A stretch of 64,000 nt of DNA from Streptomyces sp. PKU-EA00015 (lineage in GTDB: Bacteria; Actinomycetota; Actinomycetes; Streptomycetales; Streptomycetaceae): assembly GCF_013387495.1 (NCBI RefSeq), contig NZ_JABZEE010000010.1:1-64000 (forward strand). The letters run 5' to 3'. Made by a program: the position numbers and the translations under genes. Under the pieces are notes generated by a model, which was given only the letters and a program-made list of their open reading frames with translations, was not told the origin of the DNA and did not search any database. Of the stretch, positions 50,508-58,617 are shown piece after piece (positions within the stretch are counted from its first letter, which is position 1; each line of letters opens with the position of its first letter).

Positions 50508-52151
50508 TCACGGGCGGTGGACGCTCTCGGGCCACTTCTTGTCCTCGCCCACCCGCGACACCAGCGGGATGTCCCGGATGTCGTCGTGGTTGAGGACCCA
50601 CATCAGGAACCGCTCGAGACCCATGCCGAAACCTGAGGTGCGCATGGGCAGTTCCTGCTTCATCTCGGCGTACCAGGCGTAGTCGCGCTCGGGCACCTGG
50701 TGCATCACCAGCGCCTTGCGGATCTGCTCGGCGTCGGAGTGGCGCTCACCGGAGCCGACGACCTCGCCCATGCCGAAGAACAGGTCCGCGTTGGCCGCGG
50801 TGCGCTGCTCCTCGTCTCCGAAGGCCTGGTAGAAGGGCACCGAGAGGTGGTCGAAGTGCGTGACCCACATGAACTCGTTGACCATCTCCATCAGTTTGTG
50901 CTCGCCCCGGCGGGTCAGCGTGCGCCAGGTGCCCTCGTCACGGACGCAGCCCTCCTCGCCCTCCAGCAGGGAGACGGCCTCCTCGAAGGTGATCCGCGGG
51001 AAGTGGCCCTTGTACTCGGCCATGCGGCTCAGGTGCGAGGTGTCGCCGGCGGCGGCCGCGATGCGGTCGCCGTACGCCTCGAGGGCGGCCCCGGCGAGCG
51101 CCTTGACGTAGCCCTCGACGTAGTCGATCAGCTCGTCTATGCCGCCGGGGATCTCCGCCTCGCTGTGGCTGTACTGGTTCAGGTGCGTCGTGTCCGGCTC
51201 CTCGCCGCGGAACGACGGCATGATGTTGTAGCAGCCGCCGGGGGCGAGGCGCATGCCGTACTCGAGCATGAACTGGTTGGAGTCCGGCAGGTACGTGTCG
51301 ACCCCGTTCACCGTGACCGGTACGGGCTCGGAGTCGCTGCCGAGGCCGGTCGGGCACGTGATGGTGCGGACCGTCAGCGGGAGGTAGAGCGCCTTGAGTC
51401 CGCGCGACGTCGCATACTCGGCCGTCGTCCTGTGGATCAGATCCTGAAGATCGGCCACGAGTTTGTACCACGGCGAATTGAGAGCCTTCAGGAATTCGCC
51501 GGGCTCATTTCCCCACGCGTTCGGCGGCCGGACGGCCGCGGGCTTGACGGAGGAAGTGGTCGTGGTGTCCAGAATCGTCATGTTTCCACTCCAGTTCAGC
51601 GGTGATCGACGGTGATCAGCGAATGCATCGGTAGCGTTCAGGGCGACCGCTTCGATACGCGGCCGGGCGATCGAGACGTAATCCTCGGAATTCAGCGCGA
51701 CGGAAAGGTCGAGCCGGGCCGCGTTGAAGAAGATCTCCTCCTGCCGCAGCAGTTCCGGATCCACCACCGCTTCGAGATCGGGGTGGAACGAGAACGGCGT
51801 GATCGAACCGCACACCGCTCCCGCCAGCTCCTCGGCGGTGTCCCGCTGCGCGAAGGAGACGTCCTTGCCCCCGTAGAGGCGCCGGATGCCCTCCAGGTCC
51901 ACGAGCCGGTCGCCGGGGACGACGGCCAGGACGTACCGGCTGCTGCGCTTCGTGATCTTCACGCGGACGACAATGCATTTGGCAGCCTGGTTCAACGGGT
52001 GTCCGCGCAGTCGGCTCGCGACGTCCGTACGGCCCTCCGGTGCGTGGTGCAGCAGCCGGAATCGTGCTCCCTCGCTCTCGAGGAGTTCCAGAATTCGCCC
52101 GCACACCCCGGTGTCATTGTTGAGGTCGAGGAGTTCGGATGGCGGAGCCAT
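50508..52151 (-). CDS. YbaK/ProX domain fused to a class II aaRS-like amide synthetase
   Basis: 547 residues. Residues 1-165 or so are a YbaK/ProX aminoacyl-tRNA deacylase-like domain (LLHHAPEGRTDVASRLRGHP, NQAAKCIVVRVKITKRSSR, ELAGAVCGSITPF). From residue 191 the protein is like the catalytic core of AsnRS/AspRS and archaeal asparagine synthetase A: motif 2 is SFRGEEPDTTHLNQYSH and motif 3 is GFGMGLERFLMWVL, with no anticodon-binding domain. Such a core would adenylate a carboxylate for amide formation. An internal ATG at 51581 has GGAG seven bases upstream, so the synthetase may also be made alone. GGGGGA precedes the ATG at 52151. It heads an operon with MFS and ATP-grasp genes. Confidence 0.85.
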   Translation of the reverse strand: MAPPSELLDLNNDTGVCGRILELLESEGARFRLLHHAPEGRTDVASRLRGHPLNQAAKCIVVRVKITKRSSRYVLAVVPGDRLVDLEGIRRLYGGKDVSFAQRDTAEELAGAVCGSITPFSFHPDLEAVVDPELLRQEEIFFNAARLDLSVALNSEDYVSIARPRIEAVALNATDAFADHRRSPLNWSGNMTILDTTTTSSVKPAAVRPPNAWGNEPGEFLKALNSPWYKLVADLQDLIHRTTAEYATSRGLKALYLPLTVRTITCPTGLGSDSEPVPVTVNGVDTYLPDSNQFMLEYGMRLAPGGCYNIMPSFRGEEPDTTHLNQYSHSEAEIPGGIDELIDYVEGYVKALAGAALEAYGDRIAAAAGDTSHLSRMAEYKGHFPRITFEEAVSLLEGEEGCVRDEGTWRTLTRRGEHKLMEMVNEFMWVTHFDHLSVPFYQAFGDEEQRTAANADLFFGMGEVVGSGERHSDAEQIRKALVMHQVPERDYAWYAEMKQELPMRTSGFGMGLERFLMWVLNHDDIRDIPLVSRVGEDKKWPESVHRP

Positions 52152-52639
52152 GTGATTTCCCCCATCTGGCGCCTAGGCGACCAATTGTTTGGCCGCCGAG
52201 TACGCGAATGACGGTAGGCGGGAGGTCACTTGGCCGAGAACGCGTGCCGGGTGACTTCATCAGGTTTCCGGCGGCCGCCGGTCACGAGGCGGTGGAATCC
52301 CGGCCGCGCGGTATACCGCCGGCCCATGGTGGTTCGCCGGAAGCACCGGAGACGGTGACGGGTCACACGGAAAACGCGCCGGACGGATCCGATCGTGCCG
52401 ACAGCGGGAACCGCGGGCCTGGCCCATCGGCACCGAAGCCCGGCAGCGGGCGCGCGCCGCGACGGTCGACCTGTGACGGTCGACCTGTGACGGCGCTTGC
52501 GGCGCCGAGCGCGCCGACGGCACCGGCGCCGGACTCGACGTAGTTCGGGGCCGGTGCGCAGGGGGCAGTAAGGCCTGTGGTGGTTGGTCTTCGGCATCCC
52601 CGCCGAGACCCAACCGCAGAGCAGGGTGCAAGAGCGCGT
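52152..52639. other. Intergenic stretch without a supported gene
   Basis: The 100 or so bases next to 52151 must hold the promoter of the synthetase/MFS/ATP-grasp operon on the minus strand; an AT-rich patch (ccaattgtttgg) lies at about 52178. Small open frames occur in the rest, but none has both a credible ribosome site and protein-like composition. A short tandem copy of tgacggtcgacc is seen near 52476. Confidence 0.5.
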
Positions 52640-53086
52640 GGAGGCCTTCGGCGCGTCGGCATCTACGGCTTCGGAGCTTCCGCCCACATCACCGCCCAGC
52701 GGAACTCGGCGCTGCCTCGGCCGGGGACGCCCACACCCGGCCGCCGGAGCCGCTCGACTCGGCGATCCTCTTCGCCCCGGCGGGCGACCTCGTCCCCGTA
52801 GCCCTGGAGGCACTCGACAGCGGCGGGACACTGAGCATCCCGGGCATCCGCCTCACCGGTATCCCGCCGTTGGACTACGAACGGCATCTCTTCCGCGAAC
52901 GCAGCGTGCGTCGCAGCGTCCCCGCCAACACCCGCCAGGACGGACGGGACCTCTTCGCCGCGGCGGCCGGCCACCGGCTCCCGGGCCACGGTGACCCCGT
53001 ACGACTTCCAGGACGCCGACACTGCCCTGGACGACCTGCCGGCGGACCGGATCACCGGGGTAGCGGTGCTGCGCATGCCCGCCTGA
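52640..53086 (+). pseudogene. Remnant of a zinc-type alcohol dehydrogenase
   Basis: Three short reading frames together spell the C-terminal part of a zinc-dependent alcohol dehydrogenase. GGLRRVGIYGFGASAHITA (cofactor-binding loop) is in one frame. Then about 20-30 residues seem lost, and AELGAASAGDAHT through SAILFAPAGDLVPVALEA and IPPLDYERHLFRERSVR is in another. After LFAAAAGHRLP the frame shifts again to VTPYDFQDADTALDDLPADR and ends at TGA 53084-53086. The N-terminal catalytic domain is missing. Confidence 0.72.
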
Positions 53087-53193
53087 CTGCCGGCCACATA
53101 CCCTGGCATGCCGAACGGGCGCGGGGGGCGCGGGTCCTGCCCGCACCACCTGCGCCCGTCATGGGCCCGCCCGACCGGTCCCGCTTGCCGTCC

Positions 53194-53421
53194 TCAGCCG
53201 TCTTCCGGCATGGGGGCGGGCCGGGCATCCTTCGTCCGTTCCGGCGTCCAGTAGTCCCGTACCTCCTCCGGGCTCTGTCGCACCTCGCTGCTGGTGGTCC
53301 CGGAGTCCGGCTGCGGCTCGGGGGGCGGCGCGGCCGTGGCGGTACGCCATGCGGCCACCGCCACAACTCCGGTGAGCAGGGCGGCGGCGATGCCCCATCG
53401 GCTCAAGCTACTGCGACGCAT
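53194..53421 (-). CDS. Small secreted protein with YWTPER motif
   Basis: 75 residues. It has a typical N-terminal signal (RRSSLSRWGIAAALLTGVVA) followed by a short mature part rich in Pro, Glu and Ser that contains VRDYWTPERTKDA. The same YWTPER motif occurs in the pro-region of the neighbouring protease, 62 bases upstream. GAGGAG lies seven bases before the ATG at 53421. It could be a truncated protease copy or a small partner such as an inhibitor or chaperone for the protease. It probably shares the protease transcript. Confidence 0.6.
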   Translation of the reverse strand: MRRSSLSRWGIAAALLTGVVAVAAWRTATAAPPPEPQPDSGTTSSEVRQSPEEVRDYWTPERTKDARPAPMPEDG

Positions 53422-53441
53422 TGGACTGCTCCTCGCCAGGA

Positions 53442-53472
53442 TGCCGGGGTGCCGGGGTGCCGGGGTGCCGGG
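53442..53472. repeat. Short tandem repeat between the protease and small secreted protein
   Basis: The 8-base unit tgccgggg occurs almost four times in a row, followed by two near-copies of tgtcaggt. It sits in the 62-base gap between the two minus-strand genes and is a likely slippage site. Confidence 0.8.
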
Positions 53473-53483
53473 CTGTCAGGTTG

Positions 53484-54488
53484 TCAGGTGACGCTGCCCT
53501 GGGCGTCGAACATCGCCTTGACGGCGTCGTCGAAGTACGAGCTGCGGTTCCAGCCGCCCGTGGCGAGGGTGCTCATCGCTCCGTTGACGTACCCCAGGCC
53601 GTTGGCGTCGTTGAACTCCCGCAGCCACGGCCCGCCACTCGATCCGCCGCCGAAGTCACACTGGAGTTCGATACGGCCGTCGCCCACCGCTCGCGTGGTG
53701 CCCTGGCATGCCCACTGGATCTGGCCGCCGTCGCGGTTGCCCGGGTAGCCCATGACGGTCATGGCCTGGGTGCGCGAGTAGTTCCAGCTCAGTCCGTGAC
53801 CGCCGGTGACATTGACGACCTTGTTGCCGTTGAGCGGCCAGGTGGTCACCATCGCCACGTCCCGGCCGAGGTCACTGCTGCTGATCCAGCTGTTGAAGGT
53901 GCGGAACTGCTTGGCGGCGTAGGTGCCGAAGGGACGGGCACCGGACCGGAAGCGCGGCACATAGGTCCAGTTCGTCATCCAGGTGCCGCCGCTGCCCCCG
54001 TGCACACAGTGTCCGGCGGTGATCAGCATCTGCTTGGAGGCACTGTTGAGGGAACTGGCCGAACAGGTGTAGTTGAGGCCGTTGCTGGGATTCGTGAAGA
54101 ACACCTTGCCCACCGCGGCGGATTCAGTGACCAGCGGCCGGACTGTGTCCGACCGTCCCTGGGCGGGCGGTGTCGATCCGGGCTTCCCGGTGGGGCCGGC
54201 CTTGCTCTGGGCGGCGCGCGGGGACCCGGCTATCCGGTCGAGGGAGATGGCTTTGCTCATCCGCTCGGGCGTCCAGTAGCGGGCCAGCGCGGCGGCGGTG
54301 GCCGCCGAGTCGACCGGCGCACCGCCGGCGAGCCGCGGAGTGGCGGCGGTGGTCGCGTTGCCGGCCGGGACGGCGGCGGAGCCCGGCTCGGCAGGGGCGG
54401 CGGGGCCCGCCACGGCGGGGCCCGCCCCGACCAATGCCAGCATGACGGCAGTGGCCAGCGGTAGAAGTGCCTGTCTGAGACTGCGCAC
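53484..54488 (-). CDS. Secreted trypsin-like serine protease with pro-region
   Basis: 334 residues. A signal peptide (LLPLATAVMLALVGAGPAVA) is followed by a pro-region of about 75 residues with ALARYWTPERMSKAI. The catalytic domain has the triad His in LITAGHCVHGG, Asp in LGRDVAMVTTW and Ser in GGGSSGGPWL, as in the chymotrypsin/V8-like bacterial peptidases. The GTG at 54488 is chosen since the signal peptide follows directly; a GTG at 54521 would add 11 residues. It acts outside the cell on proteins. It probably heads a two-gene unit with the small YWTPER protein. Confidence 0.85.
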   Translation of the reverse strand: MRSLRQALLPLATAVMLALVGAGPAVAGPAAPAEPGSAAVPAGNATTAATPRLAGGAPVDSAATAAALARYWTPERMSKAISLDRIAGSPRAAQSKAGPTGKPGSTPPAQGRSDTVRPLVTESAAVGKVFFTNPSNGLNYTCSASSLNSASKQMLITAGHCVHGGSGGTWMTNWTYVPRFRSGARPFGTYAAKQFRTFNSWISSSDLGRDVAMVTTWPLNGNKVVNVTGGHGLSWNYSRTQAMTVMGYPGNRDGGQIQWACQGTTRAVGDGRIELQCDFGGGSSGGPWLREFNDANGLGYVNGAMSTLATGGWNRSSYFDDAVKAMFDAQGSVT

Positions 54489-54925
54489 GAGTGGTACCCC
54501 AAATGGTCGATGCGGACGCACATTGCTGCAGTTCTCCAGTCAATGTGCGGGGTCGAAGCGACCGTAGTTCTGGCAAGTGCCAGCGCGATAGTACGAAATG
54601 AGTCCCTCCGCTATTCACTTGTCATGCCGCGTATTCAGGTCAGTCCGGGTCCACCGCTTGCTTGCCGAATGCTTGTGTGCTGGAAGTTGACGGTGGAGCC
54701 TTGTGGTATCCGGCTGACCTGCTGGGATGTGAATGATGTGGCTCCAGGGGCTGGATGTGTTTTCTCTCCGAGGAAAACGACCACGTCGGCCGTCATCAAC
54801 CCGCAGGTCATATCCTCGACGCTTGAGGATTTCTGGGTTACGTTGACGCATGAACCTGAATGCCGCCTCTTCCGGAAAGACCGACCGCCCGAATTTCCTT
54901 CATCGGCCCCTGGATATCGGACGGT

Positions 54926-55202
54926 TCAGCCGTCCCACCTGGTCGGCGGCTCGTGGGGCTTCTTCAGGGCGTACAGCGCATCGATGTCTCCCGCGTACGC
55001 CCCCGTGATCGCCCGCAGTTCTTGCAGCTGGCCGACGGTGGGCAGCTCTGCAGCCAGAGTGAGATGCGGTACCGGGTGAACAATGTGCGAAGCGCGATCT
55101 TCGGTCCGGCGCCCTCGGTGTCTGCCCTCGCGGCTGCGGCCTGCCGGGCCGCTCCCAGGCGTTGGGCTCGTTGAGGACGAAGGTCACTTGCGACAAGGCC
55201 AT
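54926..55202 (-). pseudogene. Frameshifted remnant of an unrecognised gene
   Basis: Protein-like segments lie in successive frames of the minus strand: SQVTFVLNEPNAWE, then AARQAAAARADTEGAGPKIA and LRTLFTRYRISLWL, then AAELPTVGQLQELRAITGAY and DIDALYALKKPHEPPTRWDG ending at TGA 54926-54928. Each joins the next without overlap, so at least two frameshifts have broken one gene. I do not recognise the family. The surrounding 54490-55440 gap is AT-richer than its neighbours (most clearly 54540-54900) and shows no intact gene. Confidence 0.5.
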
Positions 55203-55442
55203 TGGTGTGCCTGATGCCCTCGGTCACCGGGTGCATCGTTCGGACCGTGCTCGTGGGTGAACAAGGGGAAGACTGGCGGGCCTTGTCCGTCCGCCTCTGG
55301 TGTGACCTCCTGCCACAGCGGCCCCCTTGGAGGGCTGACTCAGCATCAGTACCATGCGTGTTGATTACTTAACGTGAGATTCCGGCCATGATTCGTGTGC
55401 ACGCGCCGTGCTCGCGTACTGATGAGCTGAAAGGGCAGCACG

Positions 55443-56519
55443 GTGACCTCACCCCTGGCGATTCCGCCGACGTACGCACCCATCCCGTCCGCCGTCCACC
55501 CGAGCCACGCCGCCATCGACGCACGGACCGCCGTCTGGGCCGATCAGTTCAACCTCGGGTCACAGGAATGGCGCAGCCGGCTCGTCACCCAGGACATCGG
55601 CGTCTTCGCCTCGCGGATCCTTCCCGAGGGCGAGGAGGAAGTCGTCGCCCTGCTCTCCGACTTCGTCATATGGCTGTTCGCCGTGGACGACGGCTACTGC
55701 GAGGAAGGCGACCTGGCCGACAAGCCCTACGAGCTGGCGGCAGCGCTCCACCGCCTCCTGCGCATAGCGCAGACCCCCCAGGCACCCATGCTCACCGACG
55801 ATCCCCTGGCTGAAGGCCTGCGCGACCTGACGCTGCGGGTGTCGCGCTGGGGAACCGCCCTGCAGGCCGGACGGTGGGTGGACACCCTGCGCGAATACTT
55901 CTTCGCCGTGGTCTGGGAGGCGGAGCAGCGCGCCGCGAACCGGGTGCCCACCTTGAACGACTACGCGCTGATGCGCCTCTACGACGGCGCTACCTCCGTC
56001 GTGCAGCCGTTCCTGGAGATGGGCCAGGGATTCGAACTCCAGCCGCACGAGCGGGACAGCAGGGCGCTGCGGGCCGCCGCCGAGATGACCTCGTTCATCA
56101 CGACGTGGGACAACGACATCTACTCGCACCACAAGGAGAGCCGCGGGACGGGCTACTACCTGAACGTCGTCCGCGTGCTGATGCACGAGTACGACCTGAA
56201 CCCGGAAGCGGCCCTCACCATGGCCGTCGCCCAGCGCGACCGCGTCATGTGCCTGTTCCTGAGCCTGCGCGCGAAGCTGGAGGACGAGGGAAGCCCGCAG
56301 ATGCGGCAGTACCTGCGTGGCCTCTCCTCCTTCATCCGGGCCACCCAGGACTGGAGCATCAGCTCCCTGCGCTACACCACGCCCGACGACCCGGCCCTGC
56401 TCCCCAGCGCGTTCACCGACAGGCCGACCGACGACAGCACCGACCCGCTGGACATCGCGTCGATCTCCTGGTGGTGGGACCTGGTGCCCGCCTCCCGAAC
56501 GGACCCCCTGCGCGGATAG
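55443..56519 (+). CDS. Class I terpene synthase
   Basis: 358 residues, the usual length of a bacterial class I terpene cyclase. The Asp-rich metal motif is AVDDGYCEEGD (Asp82, Asp83, Glu87). The NSE-type motif is NDIYSHHKE (Asn224, Ser228, Glu232), followed by RGTGYYL. A late RY pair is in SLRYTT. The enzyme ionises a prenyl diphosphate (farnesyl or geranylgeranyl) with three Mg2+ ions and cyclises it. The Asp-rich motif differs from the common DDxxD types, and I cannot name the product. AAAGGG lies before the GTG at 55443. It stands alone with no P450 or prenyltransferase next to it. Confidence 0.88.
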   Translation: MTSPLAIPPTYAPIPSAVHPSHAAIDARTAVWADQFNLGSQEWRSRLVTQDIGVFASRILPEGEEEVVALLSDFVIWLFAVDDGYCEEGDLADKPYELAAALHRLLRIAQTPQAPMLTDDPLAEGLRDLTLRVSRWGTALQAGRWVDTLREYFFAVVWEAEQRAANRVPTLNDYALMRLYDGATSVVQPFLEMGQGFELQPHERDSRALRAAAEMTSFITTWDNDIYSHHKESRGTGYYLNVVRVLMHEYDLNPEAALTMAVAQRDRVMCLFLSLRAKLEDEGSPQMRQYLRGLSSFIRATQDWSISSLRYTTPDDPALLPSAFTDRPTDDSTDPLDIASISWWWDLVPASRTDPLRG

Positions 56520-56557
56520 GCCCCGGCCACCGGACAGCCCTCCTCTTGCGATCCACC

Positions 56558-56590
56558 GCGGCGCCCGGCAGCACCACTGCCGGGCGCCGC
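56558..56590 (+). terminator. Terminator after the terpene synthase
   Basis: A perfect 13-bp stem (GCGGCGCCCGGCA) with a 7-base loop lies 38 bases after the terpene synthase stop. Confidence 0.8.
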
Positions 56591-56934
56591 TCGGCCGGGC
56601 GGAGCGGACCAGAGGGCCGCATCGACGTCCACGCCCGGACCGATCTGTTTTCGGCCACACCTGACGTCATCCATCCTGCCGGATGCCGAAGAGACGCGCG
56701 GCCGAGAACAACCGCCGGTCACGCGCTACGCACGCCCCGCCAGCAACGGCCGGATTTCGTGCACCGCCCGGGTAACGGTGGGGCGGCTGACTCGATGGAG
56801 GGCGGCGCCGGCGCCGGGTCGTCCGGCCCCATGGCCCGCACCCATACTCCGCGAGGCAACTCGTCGCTGCGCGCCGTGTCGGCGCCGCGGGCCTTGTTCG
56901 CGCGCCCTGCGGCCAATGCGGGGCGAGGCGCCGA

Positions 56935-56975
56935 CCCGGCGGCACGCGCGGTACGAGCACCGCTGTGCCGCCGGG
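56935..56975 (-). terminator. Hairpin downstream of the FMN reductase
   Basis: An 11-bp stem (CCCGGCGGCAC) with a 19-base loop lies ten bases beyond the reductase stop on the minus strand. The gap between the two hairpins (56591-56934) shows no gene I can support. Confidence 0.55.
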
Positions 56976-56984
56976 TCGTGGGCG

Positions 56985-57545
56985 TCAGGCCGCGGCGGGA
57001 GCGGCCTGGGCGGTCACCTGCTGGATGACCTCGGTCAGGGAGGCCACCACCTCGGCGTCGTCGGCCGGGTGCGTCGCGGCGAAGCGCGTCACGGAACCGG
57101 GGATGGACAGCTTGACGTCCTCCAGCACCGCGGCACCCGCGATACCGGCGGCCTTGCGGGCCTCGTCCTGCGCCCAGACACCGCCGTACTGGCCGAACGC
57201 GGTGCCGACGACGGCGACCGGACGGCCGGAGATGGCCCCGGCGCCGTACGGGCGGGACAGCCAGTCGATCGCGTTCTTCAGGACGGCCGGCATGGTGCCG
57301 TTGTACTCGGGCGAGAACAGCAGGAGCGCGTCGGCGCGGCCGGCGGCCTCGCGCAGCAGCGCGGCGGCGGCCGGTACGGCGCCCTCGACGTCGATGTCCT
57401 CGTTGTAGAAGGGCACGTCCGCGAGCCCCTCGAAGATCTCGATGTCGACCCCCTCGGGAGCGTGCTTGACGGCCGCCTCGGCGAGCTGACGGTTGTGCGA
57501 GCCGGCACGGAGGCTGCCGACCAGGGCGAGGATGCGAACGGACAT
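56985..57545 (-). CDS. NAD(P)H-dependent FMN reductase / quinone reductase family
   Basis: 186 residues, a flavodoxin-like NADPH-dependent FMN reductase. The FMN phosphate loop is GSLRAGSHNRQLAEAA, followed by LLLFSPEYNGTMPAVLKNAI with the YNGTMPA flavin segment and AVVGTAFGQYGG. It would reduce quinones, azo compounds or free flavin with NAD(P)H in the cytoplasm. AGGAG lies six bases before the ATG at 57545. It is divergent from a TetR gene, with two palindromic operators between them, so the TetR protein probably represses it. Confidence 0.88.
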   Translation of the reverse strand: MSVRILALVGSLRAGSHNRQLAEAAVKHAPEGVDIEIFEGLADVPFYNEDIDVEGAVPAAAALLREAAGRADALLLFSPEYNGTMPAVLKNAIDWLSRPYGAGAISGRPVAVVGTAFGQYGGVWAQDEARKAAGIAGAAVLEDVKLSIPGSVTRFAATHPADDAEVVASLTEVIQQVTAQAAPAAA

Positions 57546-57574
57546 GGGAACTCCTGAAGGCGCTGGGGAGAGTA

Positions 57575-57594
57575 AACCGGACCGAGGTCCGGTT
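57575..57594. promoter_or_regulatory. TetR operator 1
   Basis: AACCGGACCGAGGTCCGGTT has perfect 9-base arms around two central bases and lies 30 bases upstream of the reductase start. The same sequence recurs in part at 57610-57629. Confidence 0.75.
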
Positions 57595-57609
57595 ACTGTT
57601 GTACCAGTT

Positions 57610-57629
57610 AACCGGACCGCGGTCCACTT
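57610..57629. promoter_or_regulatory. TetR operator 2
   Basis: AACCGGACCGCGGTCCACTT matches operator 1 in the left arm and the start of the right arm. Its centre is 35 bases from that of operator 1. It lies 28 bases upstream of the TetR start, so the regulator probably also controls itself. Confidence 0.7.
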
Positions 57630-57656
57630 CTCGGCTTTCCGGGCTACGCTGGAGGC

Positions 57657-58319
57657 ATGAACGGCCGCCTCCCGTCCCTGCCCCTCCTTCCGCCCGACGC
57701 CGACGGCGTGACGGGCGCGACGGATCCCGCCCTCGGTCCGGCCGGCGGACCGCCGGCCCTGCGGGCGGACGCGGCCCGAAACCGCACGCGGCTCCTGGAG
57801 GCCGCCTCGGGACTGGTCGCCGAGTGCGGGGCGGCGAACCTGACCATGGAGGCGCTGGCCGCCGCGGCCGGAGTCGGCAAGGGCACCGTCTTCCGGCGGT
57901 TCGGCGACCGGGCCGGTCTGTTCCTGGCCCTGCTCGACCACCGCGAGCGGCAGCTCCAGGCCGCCTTCCTGTCCGGCCCGCCGCCGCTCGGTCCGGACGC
58001 CCCGGCCGACGAGCGCCTGCACGCCTTCGGACCGGCCGTGCTGCGCCACGAACGCGACCACCACGAGGTGATCCTGGCCGCCCGGACGGACCCGGTCCGC
58101 CCGTACAGCGTGCCGGCGGCACGGCTGCGCCTGACCCACGTCATGATGCTGCTGCGCGCGACGGGCGCGGCCGGTGACGCCGAACTGATCGCGCACACGC
58201 TGCTCGGCTACCTCGACACCGCCCTGGTCCACCACCTGGTCACCGGACGGGGAATGCCGCTCGACCGCCTGGAGGCGGGCTGGCACACGCTGGTCGACCG
58301 CCTGGCACCGCCCCGCTGA
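57657..58319 (+). CDS. TetR-family transcriptional regulator
   Basis: 220 residues. After a Pro-rich N-terminus of about 38 residues comes the TetR helix-turn-helix (RLLEAASGLVAECGAANLTM, LAAAAGVGKGTVFRRFGDRA). The C-terminal ligand domain is helical (LLGYLDTALVHHLVTGRG). It is divergent from the FMN reductase gene, and two palindromes lie in the shared promoter. The inducer may be a quinone or other electrophile, from the target gene; this is inference. Confidence 0.88.
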   Translation: MNGRLPSLPLLPPDADGVTGATDPALGPAGGPPALRADAARNRTRLLEAASGLVAECGAANLTMEALAAAAGVGKGTVFRRFGDRAGLFLALLDHRERQLQAAFLSGPPPLGPDAPADERLHAFGPAVLRHERDHHEVILAARTDPVRPYSVPAARLRLTHVMMLLRATGAAGDAELIAHTLLGYLDTALVHHLVTGRGMPLDRLEAGWHTLVDRLAPPR

Positions 58320-58570
58320 CGCGGCGGAGGCCGTCGCGCCCGCCGGTAGAATCGTCCCGGGTTCCGTACGCCGCAGGCGGTTCGGCGATCCCTTTTGCCG
58401 TCCGGAATCCCAGCCGGCCCGACCGGCTCCCGAACACTTCCGGGCACGACGCCCGACCCGCAGCCCGGGCCCCCTACGCCGCAGGCGGGGAGGCCGGGCT
58501 GTGCTCCGACAGGGCCCCTGCCGAGGCGGGCCGTCGGGGATCGCGCCCCGCACGGAGCCCGGTACGACGC

Positions 58571-58597
58571 ACGCGCATCCAGCCGGTGGATGCGCGT
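58571..58597 (+). promoter_or_regulatory. Hairpin in the SulP leader region
   Basis: A perfect 11-bp stem (ACGCGCATCCA) with a 5-base loop ends 20 bases before the chosen SulP start. It could end transcription from the TetR gene or act on SulP expression. The 298-base gap between the two genes shows no other gene. Confidence 0.45.
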
Positions 58598-58617
58598 GCC
58601 CGAACAGAAACGGTTGG

